11,626 bases of DNA from an uncultured Oscillospiraceae bacterium (lineage in GTDB: Bacteria; Bacillota; Clostridia; Oscillospirales; Oscillospiraceae). The stretch spans positions 1 to 11,626 of the forward strand of contig CAJUSG010000065.1 of assembly GCA_910589085.1 (NCBI GenBank). Reading direction: 5' to 3'. Numbering within the stretch: position 1 is the first letter of the stretch; each line of letters begins with the position of its first letter. The translations under genes and the position numbers were made by a program. Of this stretch, positions 6,057 to 11,626 are shown piece after piece. The notes below the pieces were generated by a model. The model was not told the origin of the DNA. It searched no databases and worked only from the letters and a program-made list of their open reading frames with translations.

Positions 6057-7115
6057 ATGGCCCGCCGCCGGCTGGAAGAGCTGTCTGTTCTCAATGTAAT
6101 ATTCTGTCTGCTGGTCATTCTGATCCATGTGCTGTCCCACGCGGTGGTCAGCCTGGAAAAAACCAGCTGGCAGTACGCCCTGGTGATTATCCCCCAGCGG
6201 CTGGCCTTTGTGTCGGTGCCCGGCTTCTTCTATCTCAGCGGGGTCAAGCTCACCCTGCCCCGGGAGCGCCCCCTGCCCCTGAGGGACTACTATCTGGGCC
6301 GGATCAAAAATATCTATCTGCCCTATCTGCTGGCGGCGGCGGTGTACTACCTCTTTTTCGTGACCATCGGCTGGTACACCTTCTCCCCCGACCAGTTCCT
6401 TCGGGAGACCGCCCTGGGCACCCTGTCCTCTCCCTTCTACTTCCTGGTGGCCCTGGCCCAGTTCATCCTGCTGGCCCCTCTGTTCCAGTGGCTGGCCCGC
6501 CGGTATCACCCGGCCCTCCTGATTCCCCTGGCCATGGGCCTCACCTGGCTGAGCTCCATGCACTTCAACTCCATCCTGCAGATTGTCCTGCCCGGCGGCT
6601 CCTTCCGATACTCCGACCGTATCTTCACCAGCTATCTGATTTACTATCTCACCGGCTGCTGTGTCGGAGCCCACTACCACCGCCTTCCCGCCCTGCTGGA
6701 GGAAAACCGCTCCCTTCTCACCGCCGCCGCCCTCTTTTTCGCCGGGGCGGACGGATTCATCAGTCTGCTGGCCTTCTCCGGGCGGCGGGCCGCCCCCTAT
6801 CTGGAGCTGATCCACACCCTGTATATCCTCAGCGCCATTCTGGCCCTCCACGGCCGGGCCATCCGCCGCGGAATCCCCCAGGGCGCCCCGGGCAGGCTGC
6901 TGCGGGCAACCGACCGGGCCAGCTATCTGATCTATCTCTACCACAGTCTTGTCATTACCGTGTTCAACATCATCGCCCCCCGGATTGTGGGCGGGCGGGT
7001 ATCCGTTCTGCTTCTGCTGCGCATCCTGGTGGTCTATCCGGTGTCCATTGCCGGGTGTATCCTCTGGCAGCGGCTGTGGGCCGGGGTAAAGCAGTCCTGT
7101 TTAAAACGAAATTGA
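6057..7115 (+). CDS. Integral-membrane acyltransferase (acyltransferase family 3, OafA/WecH-like)
   Basis: Members of this family (Pfam Acyl_transf_3) move acetyl or other acyl groups onto cell-surface sugars such as O-antigen, peptidoglycan or exopolysaccharide. The 352-residue protein is almost entirely hydrophobic, with about ten predicted membrane helices. The first helix carries the family's catalytic-type histidine (His24 in VILIHVLSH). The sequence PGFFYLSGVKLTL (about 54-66) matches the family's FFxxSG motif, followed by a basic loop (PRERPLPLRDYYLGRIKNIY). The substrate cannot be read from the sequence. The ATG at 6057 has GGGAG 9 bases upstream and lies 19 bp after serS. The PilZ gene begins 18 bp after its stop. 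The placement suggests possible control of surface modification by c-di-GMP, which is inference. Confidence 0.88.
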   Translation: MARRRLEELSVLNVIFCLLVILIHVLSHAVVSLEKTSWQYALVIIPQRLAFVSVPGFFYLSGVKLTLPRERPLPLRDYYLGRIKNIYLPYLLAAAVYYLFFVTIGWYTFSPDQFLRETALGTLSSPFYFLVALAQFILLAPLFQWLARRYHPALLIPLAMGLTWLSSMHFNSILQIVLPGGSFRYSDRIFTSYLIYYLTGCCVGAHYHRLPALLEENRSLLTAAALFFAGADGFISLLAFSGRRAAPYLELIHTLYILSAILALHGRAIRRGIPQGAPGRLLRATDRASYLIYLYHSLVITVFNIIAPRIVGGRVSVLLLLRILVVYPVSIAGCILWQRLWAGVKQSCLKRN

Positions 7116-7133
7116 AGAAAGAGGCGGTGCACC

Positions 7134-7877
7134 ATGAGTATTTTTTCATCTCTCTTCGCGAAGGAACCGGAAATTGAACTGGCCAGCGTCCCCGAGCCTG
7201 CGGCGGAGCCGGGCCGCCAGCCGGAGAGCGCCCCCACCGGGGAACTGTTTGAGGGAATGCGCGTCAACGTGATGACCAAGGAGGGGGACCCTCTCCTCTC
7301 GGGCAAGATCACCGGGCTCACCTCAGACACGCTGACCCTGGGCCGCCTGCCCGGCGAGCTGTCCTTCAAGACCGCCACCATCGGCACCACGGTAAGTCTC
7401 AGCGGCTATGACAAAAAGCTGATCCCCATCTGTCTCAGCGCCACCGTGCAGGAGTCAGGCCGGACGGTATTCAAGGTAAAGAATCTGAAGGTTGAGAGCC
7501 ACTCCGAGAGCCGGGACACCTTCCGCCTGCCCTTCAACGCCCCCGTATCCCTGTACCGGAAGGACGACGAGCGCCTGCGCAACCCCGAGCACTGCACTCT
7601 GGTCAACATCAGCACCGGCGGCTGCTGCGTCCAGTCCGAGTACATCCACATGGAGGATGAGGTGCTGCGCATCCGGGTCAAGCTGGAGGACTACGCCCCG
7701 CTGAACTTCCTGGGCCAGATTGTGCGCTGTATGGAGCACGCCCCCGGCCAATTCTGGTATGGCATTCTCTTCGCCCAGCTGACCGAGCAGGAGATCACCG
7801 CCCTGAACAAGACCCTGTATAATCTGCAAATGGGAATCAAAGAGACCCGCGTCCGGGGCGAGGACGGACATTGGTAA
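7134..7877 (+). CDS. PilZ-domain c-di-GMP-binding protein (YcgR-like)
   Basis: PilZ proteins bind the second messenger c-di-GMP and pass the signal to motility, polysaccharide or enzyme targets. The 247-residue protein has a variable acidic N-terminus (1-38), a YcgR-N-like beta domain (about 39-120) and a C-terminal PilZ domain (about 125-235). The ligand motifs look intact: RDTFR (Arg127 and Arg131, the RxxxR switch) and NISTGG (Asn158, Ser160, Gly163; the D/NxSxxG motif). No transmembrane helix or catalytic domain is present, so it is probably a cytoplasmic effector. The ATG at 7134 has AAAGAGG 9 bases upstream. It lies between a membrane acyltransferase and mscL in the same operon; either could be its partner, but the sequence does not prove this. 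Confidence 0.9.
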   Translation: MSIFSSLFAKEPEIELASVPEPAAEPGRQPESAPTGELFEGMRVNVMTKEGDPLLSGKITGLTSDTLTLGRLPGELSFKTATIGTTVSLSGYDKKLIPICLSATVQESGRTVFKVKNLKVESHSESRDTFRLPFNAPVSLYRKDDERLRNPEHCTLVNISTGGCCVQSEYIHMEDEVLRIRVKLEDYAPLNFLGQIVRCMEHAPGQFWYGILFAQLTEQEITALNKTLYNLQMGIKETRVRGEDGHW

Positions 7878-7905
7878 CCGCCCCAGGGCAAAATGGAGGT
7901 ACGTT

Positions 7906-8292
7906 ATGAAACAATTCATGCAGGAATTTAAGCAGTTTATCGCCCGGGGCAATGTGATGGACATGGCGGTGGGGGTTATCATCGGCGGAGCCTTCAGCTC
8001 CATCACCACCTCCCTGATTAACGACATCATCATGCCCCTTCTGGGCATCTTCACCGGCAGCATCTCCTTCGCCAGCCTCTCGGTAGAGGTGGGCAGCGCC
8101 GTAATCGCCTACGGCAGCTTCCTCCAGGCGGTCCTCAACTTCCTGGTCATGGCCTTTGTGGTGTTCTGCCTGGTCAAGACCCTGAACCGGCTCCACCGCA
8201 AAAAGGAGGAGGCCCCCGCTCCACCTCCTGGGCCCTCTCCGGAGGAAGCGCTGCTTGCCGAGATCCGGGATCTGTTAAAGGAGAAGCAATAA
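7906..8292 (+). CDS. mscL: Large-conductance mechanosensitive channel MscL
   Basis: MscL is a homopentameric inner-membrane valve that opens under high membrane tension to release solutes during hypo-osmotic shock. The 128-residue protein has the N-terminal amphipathic helix and signature FKQFIARGNVMDMAVGVIIGGAF (starting at about residue 8), a first helix (about 17-42), a short extracellular loop, a second helix (about 68-92, FLQAVLNFLVMAFVVFCLVKTLN), a basic RLHRKKEE turn, a Pro-rich linker and a C-terminal helix (EEALLAEIRDLLKEK) that forms the cytoplasmic bundle. The extracellular loop is somewhat short compared with E. coli. The ATG at 7906 has GGAGG 6 bases upstream, and the TAA stop is followed directly by the ATG of the next gene. 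Confidence 0.96.
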   Translation: MKQFMQEFKQFIARGNVMDMAVGVIIGGAFSSITTSLINDIIMPLLGIFTGSISFASLSVEVGSAVIAYGSFLQAVLNFLVMAFVVFCLVKTLNRLHRKKEEAPAPPPGPSPEEALLAEIRDLLKEKQ

Positions 8293-8637
8293 ATGCCTGA
8301 GGAAAAGCGCGCCCCCCAGCAGGACAGCCGGGAGCCGGACTACACCCCCGCCTCCCCGGTGAAACGGACCCTGGCCTGGATCGGCCTGGTCTACATGGTG
8401 ATCCTGCTGGCCCTCACCACCTACGGCCTTTTTACCGGAACCGGTCTGGGCAACCTGGGGCCATTGCTCACCGTCCCCGGCCTCATCGGCCTGGGGATAC
8501 TCGCCCTGGTCTCCTGGCGGACCGCCGGCCATCCGGGGAAATGGCCCGCCATCGCCCTGGCCTCCCTGTGCTGGATTCTCGCCCTGGCCACCCTGCCCAT
8601 CGGAATCGCCGGGCTGATGTCCAACTTCGGAGGCTGA
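8293..8637 (+). CDS. Small three-helix membrane protein, function unknown
   Basis: I do not recognise a family. The 114-residue protein has a polar, Pro-rich N-terminus (1-23) and three hydrophobic segments: about 26-48 (TLAWIGLVYMVILLALTTYGL), about 55-74 and about 84-109 (WPAIALASLCWILALATLPIGI). No enzymatic motif is visible. The ATG immediately follows the mscL stop codon (TAAATG), with AAAGGAG 9 bases upstream inside the mscL coding end. The rsmG start lies 3 bp after its own stop. Translation is therefore probably coupled through all three genes. It may be an mscL accessory protein or an unrelated passenger. Confidence 0.8.
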   Translation: MPEEKRAPQQDSREPDYTPASPVKRTLAWIGLVYMVILLALTTYGLFTGTGLGNLGPLLTVPGLIGLGILALVSWRTAGHPGKWPAIALASLCWILALATLPIGIAGLMSNFGG

Positions 8638-8640
8638 GCT

Positions 8641-9354
8641 ATGGAAGAAATTATTTCCGCCGGGCTGGAGGAGCTGGGGCTGACCGGCCGCGTCCCAGAG
8701 GACGCCCCTGCCCAGCTGGCCCAATACGGACGAATGCTCCTGGAGAAAAACCAGGTAATGAACCTCACCGCCATCCAGGAGCCGGAGGGAGTGGCCCGGC
8801 TCCACATGCTGGACTGCGCCGCACTCCTTAAATTCTGTGACTTCGAGAACAAAACTCTCATCGACGTGGGCACCGGGGCAGGTTTTCCGGGAATGGTATT
8901 AAAAATGCTGGTCCCCTCTCTGGAGGTAACCCTGCTGGATAGCCTGAACAAGCGGCTGGACTGGCTTCTGGAGACCTGCGGCACCCTCAGTCTGCAAGGA
9001 ATCCGCACCCTCCATGCCCGTGCGGAGGAACCAGCCCAGGTAAAGGGCTTCCGGGACAGCTTCGACTTCGCCGCAGCCCGGGCGGTGGCCGACCTGCGGG
9101 TGCTGTGCGAGCTGTGCCTCCCCTATGTAAAGGTAGGCGGGCAGTTCCTGGCCATGAAGTCCACCAACAGCGACCGGGAGCTGGAGGAGGCCGCCCACGC
9201 CATCAAGCTGCTGGGGGGCCGGGTGCGGGGGGTACACGACTACACCATCCCCGGCACAGATGTCACCCACCGGTTGATTCTCATCGAAAAGCTGGCGCCC
9301 ACGCTGAAGGGCTACCCCCGGCGGTGGGCAAAAATACAGAAAGAGCCGCTCTGA
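8641..9354 (+). CDS. rsmG: 16S rRNA (guanine-527-N7)-methyltransferase RsmG (GidB)
   Basis: RsmG uses S-adenosylmethionine to methylate N7 of G527 in the 530 loop of 16S rRNA; its loss gives low-level streptomycin resistance in several bacteria. The 237-residue protein is a normal length. It shows the family N-terminus (NQVMNLTAI, about 37-45), the SAM motif I LIDVGTGAGFPG (73-84), the acidic motif II VTLLDSLNKR (about 96-105) and AAARAVADLRVLCELCLPYVKVGG, followed by LAMKS, typical of RsmG motifs. The ATG at 8641 has GGAGG (8629-8633) 7 bases upstream. It is the last gene of the co-directional run that begins at parA. In many Firmicutes rsmG lies directly upstream of the partition genes, but here it is about 4.6 kb downstream of parB. 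Confidence 0.96.
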   Translation: MEEIISAGLEELGLTGRVPEDAPAQLAQYGRMLLEKNQVMNLTAIQEPEGVARLHMLDCAALLKFCDFENKTLIDVGTGAGFPGMVLKMLVPSLEVTLLDSLNKRLDWLLETCGTLSLQGIRTLHARAEEPAQVKGFRDSFDFAAARAVADLRVLCELCLPYVKVGGQFLAMKSTNSDRELEEAAHAIKLLGGRVRGVHDYTIPGTDVTHRLILIEKLAPTLKGYPRRWAKIQKEPL

Positions 9355-9419
9355 CCCAGCCGTTTCCCCAAAACTGGCGTTAAAATGTAAATTTTTTCTA
9401 AAAGTTTTACAATAAAAGG

Positions 9420-9447
9420 TTGACGGACGGCAGATTTGTGGTACACT
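9420..9447 (+). promoter_or_regulatory. Promoter of the minD-like/mgsA-like unit, with UP-like A/T tract
   Basis: TTGACG (9420-9425), a 16-bp spacer and TACACT (9442-9447), preceded by TGG (9439-9441) as an extended -10. The 45 bp upstream (about 9375-9419) is a striking A/T tract in an otherwise G+C-rich window, with phased T- and A-runs like an UP element. The predicted start (about 9450-9454) leaves a leader of only 14-18 nt, just enough for the AGGAGG at 9454-9459. The 113-bp gap from rsmG shows no clear terminator. Confidence 0.75.
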
Positions 9448-9467
9448 AAAATCAGGAGGGATTACTT

Positions 9468-10202
9468 ATGGGGACTGTAATCACCGTCACCTCCGGCAAG
9501 GGGGGCACCGGGAAGACCTCCATTACCGGCGCCGTGGCCGCCTCACTGTCCCTGATGGACCGGACGGTGCTGTGCATCGATATGGACATCGGCCTTCGAA
9601 ACCTGGATATCTCTCTGGGCCTGAACGACCGGGCGCTGATGGATTTCTCCGACGTGGCCCTGGGACGCTGTCCTCTGGCCCGGGCAGTGGTGCCCCACCC
9701 CACGCTGAAGGGGCTGTCACTGCTCACCTCCCCCATGTCCCTGCCCGCCAGCCTCACCCCGGAGAAAATTCGTGCCCTTCTGGACACCGCTCGCGGCATG
9801 TACGACTATATTCTCATCGACTCCCCCGCCGGCCTGGGCGCCGGCTTCCGGCTGGCCATATGCGGGGCCGACCGGGCCGTTGTGGTCGCCACCAACGACG
9901 CCTCCTCCCTGCGGGACGCCCAGCGCACGGTATCGGAGCTGGACCACATGCGTCAAGTCCATCTGGTGATGAACCGCATACAGACCAAGCTGCTGCGCCG
10001 TCTGCGCGCCACCATTGACGACGCTATGGACGCCGCCGGTCTTCCCCTCATCGGCGTAGTCCCGGAGGACCCCTACGTCATCCTGTGCGCCAACCTGGGC
10101 CAGCCCCTCACCGACCGGGGCAAACGGGGCGCCGCCCTGGCCTGCTGGAACATCGCCCGCCGTCTGGAGGGCCAGCGGGTGCCCATAATGCGCATCCGGT
10201 AA
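9468..10202 (+). CDS. MinD-like ATPase lacking the C-terminal membrane-targeting helix
   Basis: MinD is a deviant-Walker ATPase that cycles on the membrane and positions the division septum with MinC and MinE or DivIVA. The 244-residue protein keeps the Walker A motif KGGTGKTS (11-18, Lys11 and Lys16), the MinD-type switch motif CIDMDIGLRNLDISLGL (36-52), the Walker B/II motif YILIDSPAG (114-122) and a C-terminal NIARRLEG (228-235). It then ends ten residues later, at RVPIMRIR. Bacillus MinD (about 268 residues, from memory) continues with a linker and the amphipathic membrane-targeting helix. No minC or minE lies beside it. The next gene, 44 bp on, is mgsA-like. In clostridia minD, minE, rodA and mgsA are commonly clustered, so this looks like a reduced, diverged form of that cluster. 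ATPase activity is likely; a septum role is uncertain. Confidence 0.88.
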   Translation: MGTVITVTSGKGGTGKTSITGAVAASLSLMDRTVLCIDMDIGLRNLDISLGLNDRALMDFSDVALGRCPLARAVVPHPTLKGLSLLTSPMSLPASLTPEKIRALLDTARGMYDYILIDSPAGLGAGFRLAICGADRAVVVATNDASSLRDAQRTVSELDHMRQVHLVMNRIQTKLLRRLRATIDDAMDAAGLPLIGVVPEDPYVILCANLGQPLTDRGKRGAALACWNIARRLEGQRVPIMRIR

Positions 10203-10241
10203 ATCCTGCCACACCGTTAAAATCATACCAAGGAGGTATTG

Positions 10242-10250
10242 ATGCTATGA
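10242..10250 (+). other. Two-codon mini-ORF overlapping the mgsA-like start
   Basis: ATG-CTA-TGA (10242-10250) sits 5 bases after AGGAGG (10231-10236). Its stop overlaps the ATG of the mgsA-like gene (10247) as ATGA. The downstream ATG is 10 bases from the same ribosome-binding site. The mini-ORF could shape initiation, but it may be chance. Confidence 0.3.
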
Positions 10251-10663
10251 ACATCGCCATCATGAGCCATACCAAAAAGCAGGACCTTATGGTGCAGTTC
10301 TGCACCGCATACTGCGGGGTCCTGTCCAAGCATTCGGTCTGCGGCACCAACGCCACCGGGCGTATGGTTGCTGAGGCCACCGGCCTGCCCGTCAACCTGT
10401 TTCTGTCCCATGAGCACGGCGGCATCGAGCAGATCGGCCAGCGAATCATCTACAACGAGATCGACCTTGTGCTATTCTTCAACTCCCCCCAGGATAACGA
10501 GATGGATAAAGATGTGCTGTACATCACCCGTCTGTGCGACCAGCATTCCGTCCCTGTGGCCACCAACGTGGCCACAGCCGAGCTGTTGATCCATGGCTTG
10601 GCCCGGGGCGATCTGGACTGGCGCGAGGGCATGAACCCCAACCGGGTGCCCTTCGCACTGTAA
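10247..10663 (+). CDS. Methylglyoxal-synthase-like protein with most catalytic residues replaced
   Basis: Methylglyoxal synthase converts dihydroxyacetone phosphate to methylglyoxal and phosphate. The 138-residue protein aligns end to end with the family: MNIAIMSHTKKQDLMVQF at the N-terminus, EATGLPV, RLCD and the conserved VPVATNVATAELLIHGL. Compared with E. coli and B. subtilis MgsA (recalled, not searched), the active-site segments differ. AHD is SHT (residues 7-9), ATGTTG is GTNATG (33-38), SGPxGGDQQ is SHEHGGIEQ (54-62; the catalytic-base Asp71 is Ile60), the DP pair is SP (80-81), and the PHxPD segment is a shorter EMDKD (85-89; His98 missing). His8 and Asp89 remain. The frame is intact, AGGAGG lies 10 bases upstream, and it shares a unit with the MinD-like gene. 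It is probably a ligand-binding or regulatory descendant, not an active synthase, though altered catalysis cannot be excluded. Confidence 0.85.
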   Translation: MNIAIMSHTKKQDLMVQFCTAYCGVLSKHSVCGTNATGRMVAEATGLPVNLFLSHEHGGIEQIGQRIIYNEIDLVLFFNSPQDNEMDKDVLYITRLCDQHSVPVATNVATAELLIHGLARGDLDWREGMNPNRVPFAL

Positions 10664-10689
10664 CAGACGGCGCTGACAAAGAAGGTACG

Positions 10690-10730
10690 CGCTCCCGTCC
10701 CGAATCTCGTGGATGGGAGCGTCTGCTTTT
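10690..10730 (+). terminator. Probable terminator after the mgsA-like gene
   Basis: CGCTCCCGTCC (10690-10700) pairs with GGATGGGAGCG (10711-10721) over 11 bp with one G-T pair and a 10-nt loop. TCTGCTTTT follows. CAGAC at 10664-10668, just after the stop codon, can also pair with GTCTG at 10721-10725 to extend the structure toward the TTTT. The T-run is short, so termination may be partial. Confidence 0.55.
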
Positions 10731-10755
10731 CCCGCCCCAGGGCCAAAGCCTCCTT

Positions 10756-10783
10756 TTGGCAAAAACTGAAAACAGTCTATTCT
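10756..10783 (+). promoter_or_regulatory. Probable hisS promoter
   Basis: TTGGCA (10756-10761), a 16-bp spacer and TATTCT (10778-10783) form a reasonable SigA match. A small hairpin, GCCAAA/TTTGGC (10742-10760), overlaps the -35 box. The predicted start near 10790 leaves a leader of about 34 nt, too short for a T-box riboswitch. AAGGAAG at 10811-10817 serves the hisS ATG. Confidence 0.5.
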
Positions 10784-10823
10784 TCAAATTGTGTTTGTGT
10801 GTAACAAAGAAAGGAAGATCATT

Positions 10824-11626
10824 ATGGCTAAGGTACAACCCCGCACCCTCTCCGGCTTTATGGAGCTCCTCCCCGCCCGGCAGATTCAGTTCGACCGCAT
10901 GGCTGCCATCATCCGGGAGTCCTTCTCCCTCTACGCCTACACCCCTCTGGACACCCCCCTCATCGAGGCCAGCGAGATTCTGCTGGCCAAGGGCGGCGGC
11001 GAGACCGAGAAGCAGATCTACCGCTTCACCAAGGGGGACTCCGACCTGTCCCTCCGCTTTGACCTCACCGTCCCTCTGGCCAAGTACGTGGCCCTGAACT
11101 ACGCCAAGCTGGCCTTTCCCTTCCGCCGCTTCCAGATCGGCAAGGTCTACCGGGGGGAGCGGGCCCAGCGGGGCCGCTTCCGGGAGTTCTACCAGGCGGA
11201 TATCGATGTCATCGGCGACGGCCAGCTGGACATCTCCAACGACGCGGAGATTCCCGCCATCATCTACCGCACCTTCACCGCCCTGGGGCTGAAACGCTTC
11301 CAGATCCGGGTAAACAACCGGAAGATTCTCAACGGCTTTTACGCCATGCTGGGCCTCACCGCCCAGGCCGGGGCCATCATGCGCACGGTGGACAAGCTGG
11401 AAAAAATCGGCGAGAAGTCGGTCCGGGAGCTGCTTACCGCCCCGGACATCGGTCTGAACGATGAACAGGCGGCGGAAATCCTCAAGTTCATCGCCATCAA
11501 GGGCTGTAATGGAGAAGTCCTTGCCGCCCTGGAGGGCTACCGGGGGCGGAATCCCAAGTTTGACGAGGGTCTGGAGGAGCTGTCCGCCGTAGCCAAAAAC
11601 CTGGCCGCCTTCGGCGTGCCCGAGAC
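10824..11626 (+). CDS. hisS: Histidyl-tRNA synthetase (N-terminal part, cut by window edge)
   Basis: HisRS is a class II enzyme that charges tRNA-His. 267 codons are visible of an expected 420-460. The sequence shows PRTLSGFMELLP at the N-terminus (5-16), the RFDLTVPLAKYVA block (78-90) that includes the family's conserved (Y/F)DLT element, and class II motif 2 with its HisRS loop (FRRFQIGKVYRGERAQRGRFREFYQADIDVIG, starting at 100). The later RGLDYYTG histidine motif lies beyond the right edge. The wording of motif 2 and the N-terminus resembles the HisRS lineage of Bacteroidetes and eukaryotes more than the Bacillus type (MIQxPRGTxD), a point based on memory of the family. The ATG at 10824 has AAGGAAG 6 bases upstream. 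The gene has its own promoter and is separated from the mgsA-like gene by a probable terminator. Confidence 0.95.
   Translation, partial: MAKVQPRTLSGFMELLPARQIQFDRMAAIIRESFSLYAYTPLDTPLIEASEILLAKGGGETEKQIYRFTKGDSDLSLRFDLTVPLAKYVALNYAKLAFPFRRFQIGKVYRGERAQRGRFREFYQADIDVIGDGQLDISNDAEIPAIIYRTFTALGLKRFQIRVNNRKILNGFYAMLGLTAQAGAIMRTVDKLEKIGEKSVRELLTAPDIGLNDEQAAEILKFIAIKGCNGEVLAALEGYRGRNPKFDEGLEELSAVAKNLAAFGVPE

Noticed and set aside
9375..9420. Origin-unwinding element
   Set aside because: The A/T tract is striking but no DnaA boxes (TTATCCACA-like) are visible nearby, and a promoter directly follows. An UP element explains it better.
10085..10246. N-terminal extension of the mgsA-like protein into the minD-like gene
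   Set aside because: Family alignment and the AGGAGG at 10231-10236 place the start at 10247. The extension is an out-of-frame reading of the minD-like coding region.
10664..10823. T-box riboswitch upstream of hisS
   Set aside because: The hairpin at 10690-10721 is better read as the terminator of the previous gene. The leader after the predicted promoter is about 34 nt, too short for a T-box.
1..11626. CRISPR arrays, insertion sequences, tRNA or rRNA genes
   Set aside because: No repeat-spacer pattern, transposase, terminal inverted repeats, tRNA-like cloverleaf or rRNA sequence was seen on either strand.

Overview
The window is about 65% G+C, densely coded and bacterial. Gene content and protein sequences point to a high-G+C member of the Clostridia, most likely the Oscillospiraceae/Ruminococcaceae group (Flavonifractor/Lawsonibacter/Oscillibacter-like). 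This placement is inferred from sequence style and synteny; no search was run. Three ParB-binding parS palindromes lie within 2.6 kb beside parA-parB, so the segment is probably close to the chromosome origin, although no origin (DnaA-box cluster) is visible here.

Layout. Positions 1-2069 on the minus strand hold the first ~689 codons of mfd (transcription-repair coupling factor), cut by the left edge. A 278-bp divergent control region (2070-2347) follows. It holds a strong mfd promoter reading left, a terminator-like hairpin built around a parS site, and a strong parA promoter reading right. A long co-directional run then extends from 2348 to 9354: parA, parB, a bitopic coiled-coil protein of unknown function, serS, a membrane acyltransferase, a PilZ (c-di-GMP-binding) protein, mscL, a small three-helix membrane protein and rsmG. 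Gaps are 0-30 bp except 67 bp (parA-parB) and 121 bp (before serS). A new transcription unit starts at about 9450 with an UP-element-like tract and an extended -10 promoter. It encodes a MinD-like ATPase and a methylglyoxal-synthase-like protein, and ends in a probable terminator. hisS then starts from its own promoter at 10824 and is cut by the right edge.

How the genes relate. ParA, ParB and the three parS sites form a complete chromosome-partition module. Two of the parS sites are placed where they also matter for neighbouring transcription units: one overlaps the mfd start codon, the other forms the core of a hairpin-plus-T-tract just upstream of the parA promoter. SerS, RsmG and HisS are translation housekeeping. 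The acyltransferase, PilZ protein, MscL and the small membrane proteins form an envelope-related block.

The most unusual part is the minD-like/mgsA-like pair. The MinD-like protein keeps its ATPase motifs but stops before the membrane-targeting helix, and there is no minC or minE beside it. The MgsA-like protein keeps the fold's scaffold and the family's C-terminal features but has replaced most of the residues used for catalysis and phosphate binding. Both frames are intact with good ribosome-binding sites, which suggests a repurposed two-gene module rather than decay. This is the best candidate here for an undescribed system.
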